A stretch of DNA of 64,000 bases from Gp6-AA40 sp963772955 (lineage in GTDB: Bacteria > Acidobacteriota > Vicinamibacteria > Vicinamibacterales > UBA2999): positions 124,001-188,000 of the forward strand of contig CAVYZF010000015.1 in the NCBI GenBank assembly GCA_963772955.1, given 5' to 3'. Positions 1 to 6,948 of this stretch are shown here, one piece after another. Both the position numbers and the translations under genes were made by a program. Under the pieces are notes generated by a model. It searched no databases and was not told where the DNA came from. It was given only the letters and a program-made list of their open reading frames with translations. The stretch's first letter is position 1; each line of letters opens with the position of its first letter.

Positions 1-1065
1 CAGCGCGTTGCTGGAAGCGTACAACGTGGTGTTGGGGATCGCTCCGGCGTTCCAACGCACGTCGAAGAAACCTTCACCGTAAATTGTTTCTTCGGTGCCA
101 TCGTTGTTCACGTCCTGTGTCACACGGAACGTGATGTCCGGCACATCGAGAATCAACGACCAATCCGGTAGCCAGCCGTCAACGCAGCGGAAGAACGGAC
201 CGATGAACTGTCGCGGATCGAAGCGGTCGAGCACCTTGGGGTCGACGTTGAGCTTGCCCGCAAGCGTCTTGCGAATGGCCTGCAGATGCCTGGCCTGCTC
301 TGGCGCCGACGGGTCGAAGTCGCGAAACTCACGTGCCACCGGCGGAGAGAGCTCCTCGCTAAACGCCCTGACATCGAGGCCGCTCGTATCCGGCTCGAGA
401 CCGCCGAACGCGCGGGCTGCATGCGTTGCCGCAAGACGATCGGCGAGATGCCGCGTCGCTCCAGCAGTCATGCGCGAGAGGACCGAGGACGGTATCTCAG
501 CCAGTCGAACAAGCGGGCCCGGATCCGGTTCAGGCGGAAATGGGCCACGTTCGGGAATCGGGCGGAGTTCTTCCGGAATCAAATCGAAGATCGATGGGCG
601 AAGGAAGACGTACGGGAAGCAGATCCGCTGCTTCCGCCATCTCAGGATCCAGTCGATGTCAAACCAGGGGATGTAGACGCAGAAGCGTCCACACTCGTCG
701 GTCTTGACGGTCGCGATCTCTTCGCGATGACAGAAGAGCGGATAGAACCAGCCCCACTTCCAGCCAGGCGGTCCGTACCACACCAGATTGCAGTCGGTGT
801 CCTCGACATGGACAGTCGCAAACGGGACCGGATACTCGACACCAGTCACCGGATCCTTTCGAACGACTTGTCCACAGACTTTCCGGAAGAGTGCGAGGGG
901 CGGATCGATGATCCACCGGTGCTTGTCGAGCACGGCCGCAACCGTTTGCCCGACGAGCTCTTTGGCATCGAGTCCGTACAGACCGGCCAGACGCCTGGCC
1001 TGTACTGCGCTCAGTTTTCTCAGATCGGGCGTCTCGGCTTGCGCCCTTGGGCGTTTCTTTTCCAT
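1..1065 (-). CDS. Hypothetical protein with carboxypeptidase-regulatory-like module, truncated at window edge
   Basis: The minus-strand frame is open from an ATG at 1065 (MEKKRPRAQAE) to base 1, so the C-terminus is missing; about 355 residues are visible. The start follows a strong AGGAGG ribosome site. There is no signal peptide. Residues of about 70-150 form a Cys- and Trp-rich stretch (VHVEDTDCN, TVKTDECGRFCVYIPWFDID) that looks like a carboxypeptidase-regulatory/transthyretin-type beta-sandwich. A second beta-like segment (ITFRVTQDVNNDGTEE) lies near the visible end and recalls a calcium-binding loop. I do not recognise a specific family, and the function is unknown. It is divergent from the DUF4159 gene. 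Confidence 0.75.
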   Translation of the reverse strand, partial: MEKKRPRAQAETPDLRKLSAVQARRLAGLYGLDAKELVGQTVAAVLDKHRWIIDPPLALFRKVCGQVVRKDPVTGVEYPVPFATVHVEDTDCNLVWYGPPGWKWGWFYPLFCHREEIATVKTDECGRFCVYIPWFDIDWILRWRKQRICFPYVFLRPSIFDLIPEELRPIPERGPFPPEPDPGPLVRLAEIPSSVLSRMTAGATRHLADRLAATHAARAFGGLEPDTSGLDVRAFSEELSPPVAREFRDFDPSAPEQARHLQAIRKTLAGKLNVDPKVLDRFDPRQFIGPFFRCVDGWLPDWSLILDVPDITFRVTQDVNNDGTEETIYGEGFFDVRWNAGAIPNTTLYASSNAL

Positions 1066-1252
1066 ACCGCCTCCTGTAAATGCGCGGCTACCGCTGTCAA
1101 GGTCAACCTCTCGACAAGTGGTAGTGAACAGGCGCGCGCCGCCGTTTCAGACGACGAGACACGCGTGTCGCTCACGCGGTCTGAGGAAGACGGATCGGAG
1201 ATAATCGCCCGCGGGGCCGACCCGACGTCGGCGGAAGGCAGGCGGAGCCGCA

Positions 1253-2110
1253 ATGACCAGTAGAGACGTCCGAACCTCGGCCTGCCTGGCTCTATTGATC
1301 GTCGTCGCCAGCTACGCATATGCGCAGCGCCAGGGAGATTTCTTTTCCGGATTCGGTTCGCTGCGGGGCGAGCAAGGGGATCCCGCGGAACTCCCGCCGC
1401 GCGAGTGGCCAGACCGCGACGCGGCGGGTTGCCACATTCTCTACACCAGCGTCCGCCGCGAAGCGAACGGATCGGGCTGGCGCACAGACTATCCCTGGGC
1501 ACAACGCAACCTCTTGATCCGGCTGTCCGAGCTGACCAAGGCGCGAGTCAGTTGGCTCAAGCCGGGCGTTCCCCACGTATGGCTCGTTCGGCTGACCGAT
1601 CCGGCCCTCTTCCAATGCACGTTCCTGATGGCCTCTGATGTCGGCACCATCGGTCTGTCGGAAGACGAAGTCGACGGCCTGCGGCTCTACCTGAAGAAGG
1701 GCGGGTTCCTGTGGGTTGACGACTTCTGGGGAGAGGCCGCCTGGGATCAGTGGGCAAGCGAGCTGGCGCGAGCGATGTCCCCCACCGAGTATTCGATCGA
1801 AGACGTGCCGCTCAGCGATCCGATCTTCCAGTCGATGGCCGTGGTGAAAAAGATTCCGCAAGTCACCGGCATCGGCTTCTGGCGTGCCGTCGGTGGACGC
1901 ACCACCTCGGAACGCGGCGAGGAGACTGCGGTGCCCCACTTCCGCGCGATTCGCGACAACCATGGACGCATCATCGCGGTGATGACCCACAACACCGACG
2001 TATCCAATTCATGGGAGCGGGAAACAGAGGACCCGGCGTACTTCTACCAGTTTTCAGTCGACGGCTACGCGCTCGGGATCAATGTCGTTCTCTACGCGAT
2101 GACGCATTGA
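1253..2110 (+). CDS. Secreted DUF4159-domain protein
   Basis: This 285-residue protein begins with a Sec-type signal (LALLIVVASYAYAQ). The mature part matches the DUF4159 pattern: an N-terminal HILYTSVRRE strand, an aromatic DYPWAQRNLLIRLSELT segment, and the hallmark GGFLWVDDFWG near residue 150, followed by DPIFQSM. The fold is thought to resemble a class I glutamine-amidotransferase-like domain, but no catalytic role is established. In other bacteria DUF4159 proteins often sit near MoxR/DUF58 clusters; no such cluster is visible here. It starts a plus-strand run, with the NHL gene only 11 nt downstream. Start chosen for the signal peptide and a preceding GGCGGAG. Confidence 0.85.
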   Translation: MTSRDVRTSACLALLIVVASYAYAQRQGDFFSGFGSLRGEQGDPAELPPREWPDRDAAGCHILYTSVRREANGSGWRTDYPWAQRNLLIRLSELTKARVSWLKPGVPHVWLVRLTDPALFQCTFLMASDVGTIGLSEDEVDGLRLYLKKGGFLWVDDFWGEAAWDQWASELARAMSPTEYSIEDVPLSDPIFQSMAVVKKIPQVTGIGFWRAVGGRTTSERGEETAVPHFRAIRDNHGRIIAVMTHNTDVSNSWERETEDPAYFYQFSVDGYALGINVVLYAMTH

Positions 2111-2121
2111 AGAGGATCGCT

Positions 2122-3228
2122 ATGAAAACAACAACGGTGTTGGCCTGTTCGATCCTGATGCTGTGTGCGGCACGCAGTCAGGCGCAGGCACCTGCAGTCG
2201 CAACGTCTCCTCCACGCAACCCACCGGTCTGTCGGGTCGAGCCGTCATGGCCGCGCGTGCCGGAGGATTGGATTTTTGGTGCGATGGCTGGCATCGCCAC
2301 AGATTCCAAAGACAACGTCTGGATCGTGCACCGGTCCGCGGGTGTCACGATGAAGAAAGCGTGCTGCAAGGCAGCACCCATCGTCATGCAGTTCGATCCG
2401 TCGGGTCGGCTGCTACAGAGCTGGAACGGTCCATTCGACGGCTACGAATTCCCGCTCCCCAACAACGAGCACGGGATCTTCATCGATCACAAGGACAACG
2501 TCTGGATCGCAGGGCGAGGCGCACCCGGGACGACTGAAAACCAGATCCTCAAGTTCGACAGCCACGGCACATTCCTCCTGCAGATCGGACGACGCGGGCG
2601 TGGAACCGGAAGCAACGACACCGCGAATCTCGGTCAACCCGCGGACATGGCGGTCTACGCGCCGACCAACGAAGTGTTCGTTGCTGATGGATACGGCAAC
2701 AGGCGAATCATCGTCTTCGATGCGGATACCGGCGCGTACAAGAGACATTGGGGTGCATACGGAAACAAGCCAGACGACGCCGCGGCCCGGACAGTTTCAA
2801 GTCAGGGACCTGGAGATCCGCAGTTCAACCAGGTGCACTCCGTGCGCATTTCACGCGATGGATTGGTCTACGTTGCGGACAGGCTGAACCGGCGCATCCA
2901 GGTGTTCACGATCGAAGGGAAGTTTGTGAAGGAGGCGTTCGTCCGTCGCAGCAGTCCTGAGGCTGCGGGTACTGTGTCCTCGTTGGCATTCTCTGCCGGT
3001 CCCGATCAGCAGTACGTCTATGTGGCGGACCAGGCGGAAGACGTCATCCTCGTTCTGGATCGACAGACGTTAACCGAGGTGGGATCGTGCGGGCGGCTCG
3101 GCCGACAAGCCGGCCAGTTTGTGTCGCCGCACAACATCACGACCGACTCGAAGGGCAATCTTTACGTTGCTGAGGATCTGGGAGGCGCACGCCTCCAGAA
3201 GTTCGTATTCGCTGGCGGTGGCAAGTAG
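2122..3228 (+). CDS. Secreted NHL-repeat / six-bladed beta-propeller protein
   Basis: The frame is open further upstream, but the ATG at 2122 follows AGAGGA and gives a clear signal peptide (MKTTTVLACSILMLCAARSQAQ). The 368-residue product contains repeated NHL strands such as GIATDSKDNVWIVHR, GIFIDHKDNVWIAGR, PADMAVYAPTNEVFVADGYGNRRIIVFD and ADRLNRRIQVFTIEGKF, ending in ITTDSKGNLYVAEDLGGARLQKF. The layout resembles the propeller of peptidyl-hydroxyglycine lyase-like proteins common in Acidobacteriota, but the substrate is unknown. It follows DUF4159 by 11 nt and is probably co-transcribed with it. A Cys-Cys pair (KKACCKA) near residue 80 is distinctive. Confidence 0.85.
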   Translation: MKTTTVLACSILMLCAARSQAQAPAVATSPPRNPPVCRVEPSWPRVPEDWIFGAMAGIATDSKDNVWIVHRSAGVTMKKACCKAAPIVMQFDPSGRLLQSWNGPFDGYEFPLPNNEHGIFIDHKDNVWIAGRGAPGTTENQILKFDSHGTFLLQIGRRGRGTGSNDTANLGQPADMAVYAPTNEVFVADGYGNRRIIVFDADTGAYKRHWGAYGNKPDDAAARTVSSQGPGDPQFNQVHSVRISRDGLVYVADRLNRRIQVFTIEGKFVKEAFVRRSSPEAAGTVSSLAFSAGPDQQYVYVADQAEDVILVLDRQTLTEVGSCGRLGRQAGQFVSPHNITTDSKGNLYVAEDLGGARLQKFVFAGGGK

Positions 3229-3286
3229 GCGTCGTTGCGCTGCCCCATCCAAGCACGTCGAGCAGAGAGCGAAAGGAGACATGAGC

Positions 3287-3931
3287 ATGAAATCCGGGAT
3301 CAGGACCGCGTGCGTCGTCGGGCTTTGTGCTGTCTGGCTCTTGCACGGGACCGTATCGCCATCATTCGCTCAGGATCGACTTCCGCCGATTCCTCCCGAC
3401 AAGCAGACGGAGGGGCAGAAGAAAGCGGCCATCGAGTTCCAGAAGGAGCGGATGACTGAGGTGTTCGGCCCGTTCGTGCCGCTCAGTCGCAGCCCGCAAC
3501 TGATGATCGACGCGGCGCGCATGGGCACGTATCTGCGCTTTGGCAACACGCTCCCGCGGGCCCTGAGCGAGCTCGCCATCATCCTGCAGGCGCGCCGCTG
3601 GTCACAGGAGTACGAGTGGTACGTCCACGCCGCCGACGCGAAGACGGCCGGGCTGCCGGAGGAGATCATCCAGGCGGTGGCCGAGGGACGCCGCCCGGAG
3701 AAGATGACCGACGACCAGGACATCATCTACGAGTTCGGCCGTGAGCTGAACGATCAGCACGCCGTGACCGATCGCACGTACGCGCGCGCACTCGCGCGGT
3801 TCGGCGAGCAGGGATTGATGGACCTCGTTGGCGTGAACGGGTTCTACTCGCTCATCTCGATGGCGCTCAACGTCGGCCGCACGCCGCTGCCGGCAGGCGC
3901 GGCGCCTGCCTTGAAGCCGATGCCGCGCTAG
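3287..3931 (+). CDS. Secreted carboxymuconolactone decarboxylase-like (AhpD-fold) protein
   Basis: The start at 3287 (MKSGIRTACVVG) is preferred over the ATG at 3281 because AAGGAG at 3273-3278 is then 8 nt away. The 214-residue product has a signal peptide ending near SPSFAQ. It carries the all-helical CMD/AhpD pattern: LRFGNTLPRALSELAIILQARRW, then QEYEWYVHAADAKTAGLPEEII, and later ALARFGEQGLMDLVGVNGFYSLISMALNV. The CxxC of true AhpD is absent, so peroxidase activity is unlikely. The E/W/H residues of the CMD branch are kept. Aromatic-ring-cleavage chemistry is the family precedent, but the substrate is not shown. It lies 58 nt downstream of the NHL gene. A second CMD-like protein is at 13732-14367. 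Confidence 0.85.
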   Translation: MKSGIRTACVVGLCAVWLLHGTVSPSFAQDRLPPIPPDKQTEGQKKAAIEFQKERMTEVFGPFVPLSRSPQLMIDAARMGTYLRFGNTLPRALSELAIILQARRWSQEYEWYVHAADAKTAGLPEEIIQAVAEGRRPEKMTDDQDIIYEFGRELNDQHAVTDRTYARALARFGEQGLMDLVGVNGFYSLISMALNVGRTPLPAGAAPALKPMPR

Positions 3932-3988
3932 CGAAGAACAATTTCAGTCGGCCCTCAGTTGCGATAGCGCCGGCGCCGCGAGGCCGCG

Positions 3989-4738
3989 TCAGCGCTTGCG
4001 TGGCGTGGCGTAGACCTCGATCCACGACACGTTCGAGCATCCGGCAAAGCCGTGTCCGCCGCCCGGCATGAGATCGACGAAACCGATCTCGTCCACGCGA
4101 CTCAGGTCCGGGTTTCCGACTTCCTTCATCGTGACGACCTTCACTGGATCGAGTTGGAACCAGCGCTGATCCTCGAATGTCACTTCAGACACGACGAAAC
4201 TACCAGAGTAGGCGATCGGTCCGGCCATCGGCTTTTGCGGGCTCGAGAACGTCTGGCTGCCGACCAGCAGAGAGCCGTCCGCGAGCTTCACGACCGGATG
4301 CAGCACGTGGAGATTCTCCGTGCGCGTCCGCCAGCGCATTCTCGTCAGTCCCGTCAGATCGAGGTAGGCGTTCTTATGCCGCAGCGTCAGCGCCACGGGC
4401 GAGTTGGTGAAGCCGGTCCATAGATCTGGAACGCCGTTGTGCTCGGTCACCTGTATGTTGCTCGCGTCCGTGCCGTAAAGTTGATACTCGAGGTCCGTGT
4501 TCGTCAGGGCCTGCGGCGTGATGCGGCGATTCTCGTCATTGAGCGGCCCCGTGTGGGGCGGCTGCTGCCAGACCTCGCGGAACAGCAGCGGCGGCGTCAC
4601 CGCCTCATGCTCCAGGAAGCCACCGGTTGGCACGCTGGACTGCGCGAGCGCGCTATGCCCGCCGCAGGCGATCGAGATGACGATCGCCCACGACAGCGGA
4701 CTGAAGCAACTACGGCTGCTGACGCACGTCGAGATCAT
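3989..4738 (-). CDS. Secreted protein of unknown function
   Basis: Start at 4738 (MISTCVSSRSCF) follows AGGAGGG with good spacing; the open frame further upstream is ignored. The 249-residue product has a signal peptide ending near SALAQ. The mature part is beta-rich and ends with an RVDEIGFVDLMPGGGHGFAGCSN segment followed by WIEVYA, a closing strand pattern that recalls galactose-binding or CIA30-like jelly-roll domains (inference from pattern only). Segments such as LDLTGLTRMRWRTRTENLH also fit a ligand-binding beta-sandwich. No catalytic motif is seen. Convergent with the CMD gene (57 nt between stops) and divergent from the gene at 4912. Confidence 0.7.
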   Translation of the reverse strand: MISTCVSSRSCFSPLSWAIVISIACGGHSALAQSSVPTGGFLEHEAVTPPLLFREVWQQPPHTGPLNDENRRITPQALTNTDLEYQLYGTDASNIQVTEHNGVPDLWTGFTNSPVALTLRHKNAYLDLTGLTRMRWRTRTENLHVLHPVVKLADGSLLVGSQTFSSPQKPMAGPIAYSGSFVVSEVTFEDQRWFQLDPVKVVTMKEVGNPDLSRVDEIGFVDLMPGGGHGFAGCSNVSWIEVYATPRKR

Positions 4739-4911
4739 GGTGCCCTCCTGAATCGCTCGAGGTCGTACGATGGGATGCCATCCGTCCCATTTGCGCGCCA
4801 GTATAGCGCCCGTTCTCCGCCCCCCAGTGACGCCCGGTGCGCATTTCGGGCGTGCTCGCTGGCATTGGCCGCGAGTCTTCGGTATTGTCCTTGCCGTCAG
4901 GAGTGTCAGCG

Positions 4912-5946
4912 ATGAGAACGCGATCGGCTGGGAGGACTCTGCCGCGACTACTGCTGCTGGTGTGCGCGACTCTGGTACTCGCACAGCCGGCCGCGGCGCT
5001 CGACGCTGACTACTGGCGCGGCGGCTGGCGAACGCCGCTCGGGGATGAGCCGCACATCTACGAGTTGGTGATCCGCGGCAACCGTGTCACCGGCGTGTAC
5101 TGCCGAAACTGCTCCGACGCCAGCACGATTGGCTTCATCGACGGCACGTGGGACGAGAAGGCCGGCATCGACTTTACCGTCACGTTTGCCGATCCCAATG
5201 GCAGCATCAGGTCGGTGGACGACCAGCACGCGATGCTCACTGATGGGCGACTGATCGTGACGGGGGCCTCAGGCATCCGGAACGGGAGCGCGCTGACGCT
5301 CGTCAAGGACCCGCGCGGGGCAGACCCCGGTGGTGCGCCGGCTTATCACCTCCCTCCGGGCACTCCGCCTGCGCTTCCCGTGACACGCCCCGCTGGCGGT
5401 GGCGGTGGGGGAGGTGGCGTCGGAGCGCCTGCGCCCTATTGGCAGCCCGGGGCGTTCAAGGCGTTACGCCCGGCGGACGTCGTCGGCACGTGGATCGCCC
5501 AGTTCGGCCTGGGGATGAACAAGCAGATCTTCACGTTTCTCCTGGTCGGTGACCGGCTGCGGGGCGTGGTGTGCGGCCGCTGCGACAACCCCTACACGAT
5601 TGGGGCGATGGAAAACGTCTTCATCGTCGGCGACACGCTGTACTTCGACATCGTGCACCAGGACTGGGGTGAGAGCGACCCGCCGACGTTCGATCGGAAT
5701 ATCGTCGCCAGAGTCGTACAGAACGAGATGATCGCCGTCGTTCTCGGGAAGAACCTCGTGATCAGTCCTGCCAATCCACCAGCAGTGCCGGCGGGACGTG
5801 GCTTCACGCTCGTCGGGCCGATTTCCCCGGAGGGGACGAGAGCGAACAGTTCCGAGGGCGTTGACGTCTGGGGCCCAGGTACCGGCTCCTCCATCCAGCC
5901 GCCGCCCGGCAGGACGCCGATCGGGCCCGCAAATCGAGGTCGATAG
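4912..5946 (+). CDS. Secreted protein with two tandem CxxC modules, unknown function
   Basis: Start at 4912 (MRTRSAGRTLPRLLLL) follows AGGAG and yields a signal peptide ending PAAALD; 344 residues. Two related modules are visible. Module 1 (about 30-145) has GNRVTGVYCRNCSDASTIGF. Module 2 (about 185-320) has GDRLRGVVCGRCDNPYTIGA. Both share the order W-x-strand-G(N/D)R-hydrophobic-G-V-x-C-x2-C-x4-TIG. A Pro/Gly-rich linker with a run of glycines (about 165-175) separates them. The paired CxxC could bind metal or form disulfides after export; this is inference. I do not recognise the family. Convergent with the MBL gene (21 nt). Confidence 0.75.
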   Translation: MRTRSAGRTLPRLLLLVCATLVLAQPAAALDADYWRGGWRTPLGDEPHIYELVIRGNRVTGVYCRNCSDASTIGFIDGTWDEKAGIDFTVTFADPNGSIRSVDDQHAMLTDGRLIVTGASGIRNGSALTLVKDPRGADPGGAPAYHLPPGTPPALPVTRPAGGGGGGGGVGAPAPYWQPGAFKALRPADVVGTWIAQFGLGMNKQIFTFLLVGDRLRGVVCGRCDNPYTIGAMENVFIVGDTLYFDIVHQDWGESDPPTFDRNIVARVVQNEMIAVVLGKNLVISPANPPAVPAGRGFTLVGPISPEGTRANSSEGVDVWGPGTGSSIQPPPGRTPIGPANRGR

Positions 5947-5967
5947 AATTCTCGTTACGCCCGAAAC

Positions 5968-6894
5968 TCAGTCCGGCACGTAGGCGATCATCATGCTGCG
6001 GAGGGCGCCGTAGGCGAAGGCGGAAGGATCACCGAATTCGGATTGGTATTCCTTGAGCGGGTTTCGCTGCGCCATGTCTTCGGGACCGAGGCCCATGTTC
6101 AGGTACTCGATCATGGTGGCAAACAGCTTCTGATAGATATCGCGTTGACGCGCGATCTCGCTGCCGGCCATCACGCGGCCAGTGGCGGGGACGACGCGAG
6201 TGTCGGGTTTGACCAGCGTGGCGAGTCTCTCGAGCGCGCGGACGCGCCCGCCCAGCCACGCGCCGTTGCGGTGGTCGAGCAGCGGCCACTCCTCCGCCGA
6301 TACGACTCCCCCGACGACCACCAGGTTCATCTTCGGAAAGTGGAGGAAGAGGTCACCGTCGGTGTGTGCCGCTGGCAGGTAGCCGTAGTCGATCTGCTGT
6401 CCAGCGAACTCCATCGATCCGTCGCCGCGCGTCGTCCGCGTCGGCCACGCCGCCTTGGGCAACGGACGACGGCGACCCTTGAACGTCACCGAGTCCACGG
6501 TGTGACTCACGTACTTCAGCGTCTTCTCGTGCGCGAAGATGACGCCGCCATCGCGACCGACGGCTTCGTTGGCACCAACCTGCTCGGGATGCCCGTGCGT
6601 GTTGATCAGCGTATTGATGCGACTGGTGCGTGTCGCGCTTTTCACGGCCGCGAGCAGTGCCTCGGCATTGGCCGCGAGGCCACCGTCGATCATCAACGCG
6701 CCGTCGGTGCCAGGCAGCGCGAGCACGTTGCAGCCAGAACCCTGGAGCAGGGTCGCGCCACCGAGATCGGTGGCCGAGACTCGCGAAGCGGCTTGTTGTG
6801 CGTCCGCGGCGCACACAGGGATCAGCGCTCCACCGAGCGCGGCGGCGCCCGCATGGAGAAAGCGTCGTCTTGAAAAAGGGTCCCTGATTGTCAT
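5968..6894 (-). CDS. MBL-fold metallo-hydrolase-like protein with Tat signal
   Basis: ATG at 6894 gives MTIRDPFSRRRFLHAG, a twin-arginine signal; a GTG at 6915 in the same frame is an alternative start. The 308-residue product has the MBL opening (GCNVLALPGTDGALMIDGG) and the metal-site loop reads INTHGHPEQVGANE. The canonical HxHxDH is therefore altered: both first His are kept, but D-H is replaced by E-Q. Later landmarks AAHTDGDLFLHFP (third-site His) and VVVGGVVSAEEWPLLD are present. Activity may need a changed metal site. It is 54 nt downstream of the ankyrin gene and the last gene of a four-gene minus-strand run. Confidence 0.85.
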   Translation of the reverse strand: MTIRDPFSRRRFLHAGAAALGGALIPVCAADAQQAASRVSATDLGGATLLQGSGCNVLALPGTDGALMIDGGLAANAEALLAAVKSATRTSRINTLINTHGHPEQVGANEAVGRDGGVIFAHEKTLKYVSHTVDSVTFKGRRRPLPKAAWPTRTTRGDGSMEFAGQQIDYGYLPAAHTDGDLFLHFPKMNLVVVGGVVSAEEWPLLDHRNGAWLGGRVRALERLATLVKPDTRVVPATGRVMAGSEIARQRDIYQKLFATMIEYLNMGLGPEDMAQRNPLKEYQSEFGDPSAFAYGALRSMMIAYVPD

Positions 6895-6948
6895 GTCACT
6901 GGCGTTGAGGATCACGACCGTGCGGGAAGTTGACGCGGCAATTTCGCG

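Noticed and set aside
286..1263. Long + strand open frame of 325 residues
   Set aside because: It lies antisense to the minus-strand gene from 1065, which has a strong ribosome site and sensible protein sequence. The + frame has no recognisable domain.
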